64,000 nucleotides of DNA from contig CALEUL010000025.1 of assembly GCA_937921035.1 (NCBI GenBank), positions 1-64,000 on the forward strand, read 5' to 3'. Made by a program: the position numbers and the translations under genes. Below are positions 49,443-57,704 of the stretch, piece by piece. Each line of letters begins with the position of its first letter. Positions within the stretch are counted from its first letter, which is position 1. This stretch comes from an uncultured Porphyromonadaceae bacterium (GTDB taxonomy: Bacteria > Bacteroidota > Bacteroidia > Bacteroidales > Muribaculaceae). The notes beneath the pieces are model-generated. The model did not search any database, was not told where the DNA came from, and saw only the letters and a list, made by a program, of their open reading frames with translations.

Positions 49443-49823
49443 ATGAGCGAACAAGTTAGATATTCCGACGAAGAACTCGAGGAGTTCCGCCAACTCATAC
49501 TCTCCAAACTCGAAAGCGCCACCGCGCTCTACGAAGAGTTGTGCGCTTCGTTGCGCAACAACGAAGGGAACGACACCGCCGACACTTCGCCCACATTCAA
49601 GGCGCTGGAAGAAGGCGCCAATGTGTTCGAGCGGGAAGCCAACGCCCGTCTGGCCGACCGTCAGCGCAAATTCATAGAACACCTCCGCGCCGCACTCGTA
49701 CGCATCGATAACAAGACATACGGCATCTGCCGCGCAACCGGCAAACTCATACCCAAGGAACGCCTGCGCGCCGTGCCTCACGCCACCCTCTGTGTAGAGG
49801 AGAAAAACAATCCGAATCATTGA
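49443..49823 (+). CDS. DksA/TraR-like transcription factor
   Basis: The 126-residue protein belongs to the DksA/TraR family, which binds RNA polymerase in the secondary channel and adjusts transcription with ppGpp. A long helical hairpin (about 8-80) precedes the finger region YGICRATGKLIPKERLRAVP followed by HATLCVEEKN. Only two of the four zinc cysteines of E. coli DksA remain (CRAT in place of C-x-x-C, and LCVEE at the second pair), a feature I believe is common in Bacteroidota members. The longer frame to 49395 would add 16 residues rich in His and Pro and is unlikely. Its end overlaps lspA. Confidence 0.85.
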   Translation: MSEQVRYSDEELEEFRQLILSKLESATALYEELCASLRNNEGNDTADTSPTFKALEEGANVFEREANARLADRQRKFIEHLRAALVRIDNKTYGICRATGKLIPKERLRAVPHATLCVEEKNNPNH

Positions 49824-50491
49824 GCACACCTGTTCACGACACTGCGCGCTCCCGCCGGATGACACTCGTCGCCTGGCTGGTGATCGGCGCGATAATTATT
49901 ATCGACCAGATTGTAAAAATCTGGATCAAGACACACTTCTACCTCAACGAGGACTACGAGATATTCCCGTGGTTCCACATTCACTTTATCCAGAACAACG
50001 GCATGGCCTTCGGCATGGAGCTGTTCAGCAAATATGCGCTGACGTTCTTCCGAATGGGCCTGTTCGGTTTCCTGATATGGTACATCTGCCGCCTGTGCAA
50101 AACGGCGAAGGTACCGTACGGCTACCTTGTGAGCGTGGCGCTTATCGCCGCCGGCGCATTCGGCAACATTGTGGACTGCGTCATATACGGCGAGATATTC
50201 ACCAATCCGTATCCTCCCGAAGTTGCATCCGTGGTACCCTGGGGCGAGGGCTATGGCACCATATTCCAGGGACTTGTTGTTGACATGTTCTATTTCCCGC
50301 TGTTCTCGTTCTACTGGCCCGACTGGCTACCTATCGTAGGCGGACGCCTGTTTTCGTTCTTCGACCCGGTGTTCAATGTGGCCGACGCCGCAATAAGCGT
50401 GGGAATGCTGATCCTGCTAATTTTCTACTTCAACCGCCTGGAAACGACACTCGACCCCGATGAAAAGCCTGCGGATAAGCGCGATAATTAG
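49820..50491 (+). CDS. lspA: Lipoprotein signal peptidase (signal peptidase II)
   Basis: LspA removes the signal peptide from prolipoproteins in the inner membrane, a busy task for the many lipoproteins of this window. The 223-residue protein has four membrane helices and both catalytic aspartates in their motifs: GNIVDCVIYG and FNVADAAISVGM, with the N-terminal IIDQIVKIWIKTHF segment and FIQNNGMAFGM. It is longer than E. coli LspA because of a periplasmic insert (about 130-175). A TTG at 49820, overlapping the dksA stop, gives a basic cytoplasmic start; the ATG at 49859 is the alternative. Confidence 0.93.
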   Translation: MSTPVHDTARSRRMTLVAWLVIGAIIIIDQIVKIWIKTHFYLNEDYEIFPWFHIHFIQNNGMAFGMELFSKYALTFFRMGLFGFLIWYICRLCKTAKVPYGYLVSVALIAAGAFGNIVDCVIYGEIFTNPYPPEVASVVPWGEGYGTIFQGLVVDMFYFPLFSFYWPDWLPIVGGRLFSFFDPVFNVADAAISVGMLILLIFYFNRLETTLDPDEKPADKRDN

Positions 50492-51299
50492 TTTGGCCGC
50501 CCTTGTTACCTCGTGCGCGAAAGTGCCCTCCGAGGTTATCCAGCCCCACGATATGGCGCGGCTGATGGCCGACGTGCACATTGCCGAGTCGGTTATCGAC
50601 ATGACACCGCGCATGTCCAACTCCGATTCCATAAAGCAGGCCATAAAACAGTCGGTTTACGAACGCCACGGCGTAACCACCCCGCAGGTGGATTCGTCGC
50701 TGGCCTGGTACGGACGCAACATAAAGTACTACATGGATGTGTACGACGAGACCATCGAGATTCTCGAGCAACGCCTCACGGAATCCGGCAACAGGATTGC
50801 CGCGGCAAACGCACTCTCGATAGCAGGCGACTCGGTGGACGTGTGGCCAAGCGCACGCCACATCACGTTCAACGACATAATGCCGTCCAAGATGATAACG
50901 TTCAGTTTCGACAGCGACAAGAACTGGGAGCGCGGCGACAACTACACCTGGCGCGCGAAGTTCTTCAACTCGCCCGACGATTCGCAATGGGTGCTCGCAG
51001 CCGAATATTCCGACGGCTCGGTTGAATACATATCATCGAAAGTCGGCGGCGACGGATGGAAAGAAATCAAGCTTCAGACCGACTCGACCCTCACCCCCGT
51101 GCGTATTTTCGGCTATTTCAACGCCTCCAACCGCCGCGGCACATCGCTGAGGATGGACAGTCTCGAAATGGTGCGCAAGCGCGTCAATCCGGAAGACTAC
51201 CACCGCCCGTACAGCGTATTCCGCCGCAAGTTCTATCCGGAAAATAAAAAGCTGCAGGCCGACACCACGGCAACCGACACAGTTGCAACCGCACAGTGA
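50460..51299 (+). CDS. DUF4296-type lipoprotein
   Basis: The 279-residue product has a lipoprotein signal (MKSLRISAIISLAALVTSC, cysteine 19) and then KVPSEVIQPHDMARLMADVHIAES, the conserved opening of a Bacteroidota family that I recall as DUF4296, usually encoded next to lspA. The first 110 residues are helical, the remainder is beta-rich (FNDIMPSKMITFSFDSDKNW) and ends in a Thr/Ala tail. Function unknown. The gene begins inside the lspA coding region (32-base overlap) and its stop overlaps the next start (TGATG), so the genes are tightly coupled. Confidence 0.8.
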   Translation: MKSLRISAIISLAALVTSCAKVPSEVIQPHDMARLMADVHIAESVIDMTPRMSNSDSIKQAIKQSVYERHGVTTPQVDSSLAWYGRNIKYYMDVYDETIEILEQRLTESGNRIAAANALSIAGDSVDVWPSARHITFNDIMPSKMITFSFDSDKNWERGDNYTWRAKFFNSPDDSQWVLAAEYSDGSVEYISSKVGGDGWKEIKLQTDSTLTPVRIFGYFNASNRRGTSLRMDSLEMVRKRVNPEDYHRPYSVFRRKFYPENKKLQADTTATDTVATAQ

Positions 51300-51487
51300 T
51301 GGAAAGATATCTGGCTCACAAGATAATTTACCGCGGACAAACCTACCGGATGTCCGTGGTAACTTTATTTGAAAAGCCTGACGGCACCACGGAAGTAGTG
51401 ATAGAACCGTTCCGCGGCGAAATTCATTCCACATCCTTCCACAGCGGCACAATAACAGTGAGCGGTAACAAGCTGATTTTTTCATGA
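51299..51487 (+). CDS. Small conserved-looking protein
   Basis: The 62-residue protein (MERYLAHKIIYRGQTYRMSV at the start, then TLFEKPDGTTEVVIEPFRGE) is predicted to be all beta and cytoplasmic. No family can be named. A GTG one codon before the ATG is also possible. Its start overlaps the DUF4296 stop by one base and its stop overlaps the regulator start by four bases, so it is part of the same coupled run and is likely to be real despite its size. Confidence 0.65.
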   Translation: MERYLAHKIIYRGQTYRMSVVTLFEKPDGTTEVVIEPFRGEIHSTSFHSGTITVSGNKLIFS

Positions 51488-53217
51488 GCGTTGAAGATAT
51501 GAAAAAAGCTGCCGAAATACTCTGCTTCCTAATTATCACGCTCCTTTGCGCCTGCTCTGAAACGCCGCACGACGCCCGCCTGACCGAAGTCGCCGCACTT
51601 GCAAACGACGAGCCACATAAGGCTCTGGCGCTCCTGGACAGCATCGACGCCGACAGCCTTTCCGAAGCGGACCGGCACTATTTCGACTTCCTCACCGTCA
51701 AGGCATCCGACAAAGCCTATATCGTTCACACATCCGACAGCCTGATACTCGATGTAATCGACTACTACCGCGGAAAAGACCTCTACCCCGAAGCGCTCTA
51801 CTATGGGGGCCGCGTTTACAGCGACCTCGGCGACAAGCCAACTGCACTGGAATATTTCCACCGCTCGCTCGATCTGCTGCCTTCCGATAAAGACCCGGAA
51901 CTGAAAAGACGTGTGCTCAGCCAGACCGGGCGCCTGCTCCATTCCCTGTGCCTTTACGGCGAAGCCGTCTCTTTTATTGAAGCAGCGATAGAAATCAACC
52001 GTGCCATCCGGGACACTACGCTCTTAGTATTCGACTTGGAACTTTTAGGGGTAACGTTTTTAAGAGCCGAGCAATACGAGCGCGCCGACAGCGCACTGGT
52101 TGAAAGCCTGAAACTTAACGAAAGCCAAAACATACCATACTATATTGCGGAAGCGAATATGGAAAGGGCTGCTGCCAAATTTTATTCGAATCAGATAGAC
52201 TCGGCATTGATTCTTATCCGGAATACGCCGGACCTCGTCGATCCCATGATCAGGAACAGTGCCTTAGGCTATGCGTCCACTATCTATCTGGGTGGCGGCA
52301 TTCTTGATACGGCATACATGTATTCGCACGAACTCGTATCCAACCCGGATCCGATGCACAAAGAAATAGGATACCAGAATTTGCTTTCACCCGAACTCAG
52401 GAGTTTCATCCCTCGCGATTCTCTTGACGTATATATCAGCAACTATCAGACTATTTTAGCCACGTATTACGATGAAAACGAAAACGAGGCGGCCCTTAAC
52501 CAACAGAATCTGTACAACTACCGCTTGCATGAACTAAAAAAAGCGGAAGCCGAAAAAGCCAACAGAACACTGAAACTGTGGATTACTGTTTTTGCCGTTG
52601 TCATTGTGATAATGACCATCGCAATACTGCTCCTTAAGATTAAAAACAAGAACAACATCATCGAGCTGCAGGCATCGCTCGAAAATATCAACAAACTGAA
52701 GCACGAACTTGCCGGATATAACGGCAACCCCAAGGAATCCGCCGGAACAAAGACGACCGACGAAGCCTTGCCTGTGCCCGTCGTGCACAAGCGCACCGAA
52801 AGTGAATTAAGGGAACAGCTCAAAAACGAACTTCTGGCGCTGTCCGAAACCGGCGAAGAAACCCAGGCCGTTCCACAACCGATATTGTGTTCCGCCATTT
52901 ATAAGACGCTGAAAAATTTGATAAGGGACAACCGGCCCATTGTGGACGAGCGCCTGTGGGAAGAACTTGAACAAACCGTGCTGCAAAGCTCGCCGCGCTT
53001 TCTGGCCAATCTGAGCCTCCTGACATCCGGCAGGCTTACATCGCTCGACATCCATACGGCGCTGATTGTGAAATGCGGATTCAAGCCTTCCGAAATGACT
53101 GTTCTGTTCGGAAGAAGCAACGGAGCAATAATCTCCCGAAGAGAAACGCTCGGTTTCAAGGTACTCGACAGGAAAATCAGCGTAAAAACCATCGACCGCA
53201 TAATCCGCTTATTATAA
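51484..53217 (+). CDS. Membrane-spanning TPR/HTH regulator
   Basis: The 577-residue protein has a lipoprotein-like signal (ILCFLIITLLCAC), TPR repeats in the periplasmic part (about 30-300, for example YPEALYYGGRVYSDLGDKPT and ALEYFHRSLDLLP), one transmembrane helix (LWITVFAVVIVIMTIAILLL, about 360-380), a coiled coil, and a cytoplasmic C-terminal domain with a sigma-region-4/LuxR-like HTH (TALIVKCGFKPSEMTVLFGR, SNGAIISRRETLGFKV). It is the same general design as the glucan-locus regulator at 20953-22680 but only distantly similar. It lies upstream of three exported orphans (53327-56938), which it may control. A weak hairpin (53236-53265) follows the gene. Confidence 0.8.
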   Translation: MSVEDMKKAAEILCFLIITLLCACSETPHDARLTEVAALANDEPHKALALLDSIDADSLSEADRHYFDFLTVKASDKAYIVHTSDSLILDVIDYYRGKDLYPEALYYGGRVYSDLGDKPTALEYFHRSLDLLPSDKDPELKRRVLSQTGRLLHSLCLYGEAVSFIEAAIEINRAIRDTTLLVFDLELLGVTFLRAEQYERADSALVESLKLNESQNIPYYIAEANMERAAAKFYSNQIDSALILIRNTPDLVDPMIRNSALGYASTIYLGGGILDTAYMYSHELVSNPDPMHKEIGYQNLLSPELRSFIPRDSLDVYISNYQTILATYYDENENEAALNQQNLYNYRLHELKKAEAEKANRTLKLWITVFAVVIVIMTIAILLLKIKNKNNIIELQASLENINKLKHELAGYNGNPKESAGTKTTDEALPVPVVHKRTESELREQLKNELLALSETGEETQAVPQPILCSAIYKTLKNLIRDNRPIVDERLWEELEQTVLQSSPRFLANLSLLTSGRLTSLDIHTALIVKCGFKPSEMTVLFGRSNGAIISRRETLGFKVLDRKISVKTIDRIIRLL

Positions 53218-53326
53218 ACGCACTGCGCAGCCGTCAGCGATTTCCGTTATTTTTCCGTTATCGCTTTTAAGGCCTTGATTCACGTTTTTTCATAATTTCG
53301 ACGATACAATAATATCACGTTAAATT

Positions 53327-53695
53327 ATGAAAAAACTATTATCATCAATCATCATCTTATTGGCATTGTGCATTACCTGCCCGCAGGTATATTCAGGCAG
53401 CACGACAACACAAACCGTGCAATTAAGTAAGAAACCCAAACAGGTCATCCACCATAGAGGCTCCAGAATACCCGCCGGGATTGTTGTCTGTACGATCAGT
53501 ACAGAAGGGATACAAATGGGCGTTGAGCCGGACGAAATTATGTCATACGAGATTTGGGATACAGACGGAGAAATCTGCATAGCATCATATACAGACGAAG
53601 CCGATTTTATAAACGCATTATTCTCTATGGAAGGAGAATGCCAAATCCATTTTTCCACCGAGGAATATTCATATATAGGATATGTAACAATATAA
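53327..53695 (+). CDS. Small secreted protein, DUF3244-like
   Basis: The 122-residue product has a signal peptide (MKKLLSSIIILLALCITCPQ, cleavage near residue 23) and a beta-rich mature part with IPAGIVVCTISTEGIQMGVE, YEIWDTDGEICIASYTDEAD and the end FSTEEYSYIGYVTI. The pattern of strands and the final aromatic strand resemble, from memory, the DUF3244 proteins of Bacteroides, small secreted beta-sandwich proteins found near TPR/HTH regulators. Composition is more AT-rich than the genes to the left. It lies 109 bases after the regulator and 22 bases before a large lipoprotein gene. Confidence 0.6.
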   Translation: MKKLLSSIIILLALCITCPQVYSGSTTTQTVQLSKKPKQVIHHRGSRIPAGIVVCTISTEGIQMGVEPDEIMSYEIWDTDGEICIASYTDEADFINALFSMEGECQIHFSTEEYSYIGYVTI

Positions 53696-53717
53696 ATACC
53701 TAATAATCAAAAAAAAC

Positions 53718-55553
53718 ATGAAAACTTTATTAACACATTTATTACCATTATTGACTTTGGCTTTGTGCCTCACAGCATGCTCCGAAGATGAAATTAAAGT
53801 CAACAACCTGCCGCATGCCGGCGGCTCAAGAAGTCTCATTGCCGATGGATTCGAAGTATCTACAAGCAACCCGACACTTTTAAACAATTGGGAAAATATA
53901 AATACAATCTATATTCCCAACAAGAACAACATATTACAACATATAACAGCACCTTGGTCTGCCAATGGGCCTATAACCACCTTAGATGAGCACTTCCGTA
54001 AAGATATAAAAAAGGAAGATGGCTGGACTATGCTGTTTCATACATTTAAAGATGCAATGTCAGACCAAGGTCAGTCTTATATGGTATTCTACAACCTTTT
54101 TACAGGAGTTTTGAAAGTTTTTTATTATAGCGATGCCATTGATGGAACAAACACTCAATGGTTTTTAAAATCCGATAAAGATAAAAACGGTAACACTCCT
54201 AAGCACAAGATGTTTTATGTTCCGACTTATCTTAGCAAAGGAGATAATGATTCTATAAACAAATATAAAAATACCGGTTTGATGACATCCAATCAGATCA
54301 ATAACAAGAATACTGGATTAGCATACGGATGGAATGGTTTCGAGTATAAAGTTGCTCAGTACTGTTATAACGATAGCCTCGATCATGATTTTTTGATTTC
54401 AGCTCAAAACAACACTATATTTAATGGTCAGTTTGATGGTTACATGAGTGGAAACATAAGTGGCAAAATAAAATCAGTAACCATACCTGAAACAAAAGGG
54501 AATAATAAGGCGTCGGATTTGAGAAATTTCATAGCAAACATGGGAGGCAATGCTGCAGAAGGTTATATTAAAGATCTTTTAGAGAATTCTAAAAGCGACT
54601 CCAACAGTAGAGGAGCTATAGGCGGCGGGATATTGCTCGGAACTCTCAAAACGCTTGCAGGCCAAGTTGCCAACAAGGGAATAAGTGCATTGCTGAAAAA
54701 AGGATTGGGAGCTTTGTTCGGTCAAACCTCAACAGTAACAGTATATAACACCGAGTCCGATGTTAACATGACAGCTAACGATACTATTACTTTAAAAGGT
54801 GCTCTCGGTTCAACATCTGCTTCACAAGTAAAACCCATTGCCTTTAACCTCGGAGCTATACTGGACGGTAAGCCGAACGCTTCGCCCGCCAACAACTTAG
54901 TGTACAAATCACAGTCTGCATCGACAGGTGCAAAACTTTCGGATTTAGGAGTATGGTGTGTCAAAAACACACCCGTCGTACATTTCGATTTACTCAAGCC
55001 CTTCTATGCCTCAGAAACCAACCTCGAAAATCCGTCTGACGCATTAGAAGTAAAAGGCAGCGGTATTTTTCCCACAGTACATTATGACGAGATTGATATA
55101 GAGTTTAATCCCGCAATCCGCCAATATATAACATCCTACACTGTAGACAAAAAATATTTCTTTGCAAAAATAGCAGGGCGCAGTTACCCGGAACAATACT
55201 TCTGTGCCCATCCCAACTTACAAAAAGACAAGATTTACATCGGTAAAGACAGAGTATTGTTTGATGAACCAGAATGGGGTTATATGGATAGATTCTCTGT
55301 CCTTGCCGACATGAGTGCAAGTGAGGCTAATTCTGGAACTCAGTATTATTTCAAATGGAATCTGCCTACAAACAGCGAAATGTTAGTACTTGTAACTGTC
55401 TCGATGGATATTAACTATATGGGCAAGCAACAGAATATTACGGAAAGTCGTATTTTTGAAGTAAAAGCATACGAGCAATTGTCAACAATACGGCATAATC
55501 CACCCTACACCATCATTCTCAATAATAATGGCGGCGGTTGGGCTTACCATTAA
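53718..55553 (+). CDS. Large AT-rich lipoprotein of unknown function
   Basis: The 611-residue protein has a lipoprotein signal (MKTLLTHLLPLLTLALCLTAC, cysteine 21) followed by S-E-D-E, the acidic sequence that marks surface-exported lipoproteins in Bacteroidota. The N-terminal domain (about 55-225) contains TTLDEHFRKDIKKEDGWTML and GVLKVFYYSDAI, which I associate with a widespread unnamed Bacteroidales family. A glycine/alanine-rich amphipathic stretch (about 297-336, GAIGGGILLGTLKTLAGQ and ISALLKKGLGALFG) stands out and could insert in membranes. The C-terminal third is beta-rich. Codon use is AT-rich, suggesting transfer. No function can be given; binding protein and contact toxin are both possible. 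Confidence 0.65.
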   Translation: MKTLLTHLLPLLTLALCLTACSEDEIKVNNLPHAGGSRSLIADGFEVSTSNPTLLNNWENINTIYIPNKNNILQHITAPWSANGPITTLDEHFRKDIKKEDGWTMLFHTFKDAMSDQGQSYMVFYNLFTGVLKVFYYSDAIDGTNTQWFLKSDKDKNGNTPKHKMFYVPTYLSKGDNDSINKYKNTGLMTSNQINNKNTGLAYGWNGFEYKVAQYCYNDSLDHDFLISAQNNTIFNGQFDGYMSGNISGKIKSVTIPETKGNNKASDLRNFIANMGGNAAEGYIKDLLENSKSDSNSRGAIGGGILLGTLKTLAGQVANKGISALLKKGLGALFGQTSTVTVYNTESDVNMTANDTITLKGALGSTSASQVKPIAFNLGAILDGKPNASPANNLVYKSQSASTGAKLSDLGVWCVKNTPVVHFDLLKPFYASETNLENPSDALEVKGSGIFPTVHYDEIDIEFNPAIRQYITSYTVDKKYFFAKIAGRSYPEQYFCAHPNLQKDKIYIGKDRVLFDEPEWGYMDRFSVLADMSASEANSGTQYYFKWNLPTNSEMLVLVTVSMDINYMGKQQNITESRIFEVKAYEQLSTIRHNPPYTIILNNNGGGWAYH

Positions 55554-55633
55554 TATGAATCAAAACAACAGAGCAACCGCATCAAAAGCCGGATGTGATG
55601 GAGGATGTTGCAGAACCTGACTATTCCAATAAC

Positions 55634-55717
55634 TGTAGGGACGTGCCTATGGCACGTCAGCTGTAAAACGCTGATGCTCAGTGACCATCGCTGACGTGCC
55701 ACAGGCACGTCCCTACA
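55634..55717. repeat. Pair of REP-like palindromes (BIME-like)
   Basis: Two units face each other: 55634-55661 and 55690-55717 are inverted copies over 28 bases with one mismatch. Each unit is itself a palindrome, GACGTGCC-nnn-GGCACGTC, with three loop bases (TAT and ACA). The second unit matches the sequence split by the IS at 9285-10575, so this is a dispersed repeat family. Confidence 0.85.
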
Positions 55718-55830
55718 TTGGGTGGCTTTCTACGGCAGTTCTGCTACGCCCTCTCAGATATCGGAATCTCAACACGTTGATTACAAATTAAAGCCTGTTT
55801 TGATGCGGCTGCACTGATAAAAACAAAAAA

Positions 55831-55861
55831 TTTGTTGTGATTAAAAATTATATTATATTTG
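55831..55861 (+). promoter_or_regulatory. Promoter of the leucine-rich repeat gene
   Basis: TTTG (55831-55834), a 19-base spacer and TATATTTG (55854-55861) match consensus; the ATG is 25 bases after the box. Confidence 0.75.
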
Positions 55862-55885
55862 CCGACGATAAAAACCTATAAAACT

Positions 55886-56938
55886 ATGAAACATCTACTG
55901 TTGACTGTTGCTTTTTTATCGGCCATTCTTTTCTCCTCCTGTAGCGCAGAAGATGAACCGAACAACTACGATTCATACTGGACTTACATTGATGAAAACG
56001 AGCAGGAAGGTTTAAACGCAATCTATAAAGCGCTTGGCCTCGATAATGACCGCACTTACGATTACTGGGCAAAGAATTTAGCATCGCGCTTTTTTCGTAG
56101 TCCCTACGTATCATCCGATCTCTCTAAGTTTAGAGGATTGGCATTCGGATATGATTCTACATCTAACAGATTAGTTGTAAAAGGAATGAGTTTATATGTC
56201 AGTTACGCACCGAATGGATTCTCTTTGCCCGACATTTTTGACAAGTTCAAACATTTAGAGTCTTTTGAATTAAAATATACGATAGGGGTACTCAAAGAAA
56301 TTCCTCCGACATTGTGCGACGTTCCTTTGAAGGAACTACGCATCCGTCCCTTAGAGTTAGAGTCGGAGATTTCTGGTATCAACGGTACTTTACCGAAAAA
56401 CTTTGGAAAGCTTGCCGAGACTTTGGAAATTTTGGATATCAAGAATTCGCAATACGGAAATGAATTCCTTGATTTGGTTATTAAGGAATTTAAAAACCTT
56501 AAAGAATGTCATTTAGTATCCAACAATTTTACCGGAAAGGTCCCGGAAAATCTCGATAAATTTTCCGACAAACTGGAAAAGTGTGATTTGGGGCATAATC
56601 ACTTTACCGGAAAAGTTCCTTATATGGAAAACTGGCAAACAGTTTATTATTGTTTCGACAATAATGAATTTACTGAATTTGACTGGACGTATATCGACAA
56701 TTTCGAGGATTTCAAACGTTTTTGCAGCGAAAGAATATATCCTCCACGCTTTAGAGACAATAATATTTCCGGTAAGCTTCCCGACTACTTTAATCAGGAT
56801 TTTTTTGACTATTATAGAGAGGATTTCGGGGTCGTAAATTCATATATAGCAACTTTCTTAAGAGGTAATCCTCTTTACGACGAATACAATAGAATCAGCC
56901 TAAAAGAATTCTGGGGCATTGATATAACACCGCAATAA
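55886..56938 (+). CDS. Leucine-rich repeat lipoprotein
   Basis: The 350-residue protein has a lipoprotein signal (MKHLLLTVAFLSAILFSSC, cysteine 19) followed by S-A-E-D-E, consistent with surface display. After a helical N-terminal part with ENEQEGLNAIYKALGLDNDR it has several leucine-rich repeats (about 115-250), including INGTLPKNFGKLAETLEILD and two copies of N-x-F-T-G-K-V-P, close to the plant-type LRR consensus. Later repeats are irregular (NNEFTEFDW, DNNISGKLPDYF). Such proteins usually bind other proteins or glycans; the target is unknown. The gene is AT-rich, monocistronic and follows the BIME-like repeat. Confidence 0.8.
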   Translation: MKHLLLTVAFLSAILFSSCSAEDEPNNYDSYWTYIDENEQEGLNAIYKALGLDNDRTYDYWAKNLASRFFRSPYVSSDLSKFRGLAFGYDSTSNRLVVKGMSLYVSYAPNGFSLPDIFDKFKHLESFELKYTIGVLKEIPPTLCDVPLKELRIRPLELESEISGINGTLPKNFGKLAETLEILDIKNSQYGNEFLDLVIKEFKNLKECHLVSNNFTGKVPENLDKFSDKLEKCDLGHNHFTGKVPYMENWQTVYYCFDNNEFTEFDWTYIDNFEDFKRFCSERIYPPRFRDNNISGKLPDYFNQDFFDYYREDFGVVNSYIATFLRGNPLYDEYNRISLKEFWGIDITPQ

Positions 56939-56955
56939 TCTCCCAATAATAATCT

Positions 56956-56984
56956 AAAGGCTTCGCGAACAGCGGAGCCTTTTG
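56956..56984 (+). terminator. Terminator after the leucine-rich repeat gene
   Basis: An 11-bp stem with one G-T pair (56956-56966 with 56972-56982) and a five-base loop ends in TTTT. Confidence 0.75.
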
Positions 56985-57016
56985 CATTTCCATGCAATTC
57001 TGTGGGGTTAAGACCG

Positions 57017-57048
57017 TTTTGCCGGGACGGAAGTTTTTCATAATTTTG
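57017..57048 (+). promoter_or_regulatory. Promoter of the phosphoesterase gene
   Basis: TTTTG (57017-57021), a 19-base spacer and TAATTTTG (57041-57048) match consensus; the ATG is 25 bases after the box. Confidence 0.8.
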
Positions 57049-57072
57049 CATCGACACAGGCACCCGTGCAGA

Positions 57073-57582
57073 ATGAAAAAAATTGGAATACTAAGCGACA
57101 CCCACGGCTGCTGGGACGACCGATTCGCCCGGCATCTGGAGGGCTGCGACGAAATATGGCACGCCGGCGATATAGGCGACTACGACATTGTGGAGCGACT
57201 GAAAGACGTCGCTCCCGTGGTACGCGCCGTGGCCGGCAACATAGACCACGGCATGGTGTGCCGCAAATGCTCCGCACTGGAGATTTTTCAGGTGGAAGGC
57301 GTACGCGTACTGCTGACGCACATCGGCGGCTACCCCGGCAAATGGGCTAAAGGGATGAAACAGCTGCTGCGCAACAACGGCATAGGCCTGATGGTGGACG
57401 GCCACTCGCATATCCTGAAGGTGATGTACGACCCCGAGCTGCAACTGCTCCACATAAATCCCGGAGCCGCGGGCACTTCGGGATGGCACAGAACACGCAC
57501 GCTGGTGCGCCTGACCATCGACGGCACCGACATGCGCGACTGCGAGGTTATCGAGCTTGCCCCCGGCAACATCCGGTCCTGA
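57073..57582 (+). CDS. YfcE/MJ0936-type metallophosphoesterase
   Basis: The 169-residue protein is a small calcineurin-like phosphodiesterase. The metal-binding motifs are all visible: GILSDTHG (D-x-H), HAGDIGD (G-D), VAGNIDH (G-N-x-D/H), LTHIGGYPG (H) and GHSHI (G-H-x-H). Relatives cleave phosphodiester bonds of small molecules in vitro; the physiological substrate is unknown. The reading frame is open further upstream but the promoter at 57017-57048 fixes the ATG at 57073. The protease gene follows 122 bases later with its own promoter. Confidence 0.9.
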   Translation: MKKIGILSDTHGCWDDRFARHLEGCDEIWHAGDIGDYDIVERLKDVAPVVRAVAGNIDHGMVCRKCSALEIFQVEGVRVLLTHIGGYPGKWAKGMKQLLRNNGIGLMVDGHSHILKVMYDPELQLLHINPGAAGTSGWHRTRTLVRLTIDGTDMRDCEVIELAPGNIRS

Positions 57583-57649
57583 GGCCGCCCGCGGTCCAGC
57601 TTACCTCCGAGCAAACGGGATATTATGATTTTGCATCGTGCCGTTGCTA

Positions 57650-57680
57650 TTGTATTGTTTGCCAAATTTTCATATCTTTG
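57650..57680 (+). promoter_or_regulatory. Promoter of the tricorn-like protease gene
   Basis: TTG (57650-57652), a 20-base spacer and TATCTTTG (57673-57680) match consensus; the ATG follows 25 bases later. Confidence 0.75.
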
Positions 57681-57704
57681 CACAAACTAATCAGACATAG
57701 GCAC

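Larger units (their letters stand above)
55554..55885. other. Gene-free stretch with BIME-like repeat and promoter
   Basis: This 332-base gap carries the REP-like inverted pair (55634-55717) and the promoter of the leucine-rich repeat gene (55831-55861). The 75 bases before the repeat and the 110 after it hold no frame or RNA that I recognise. Confidence 0.7.
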
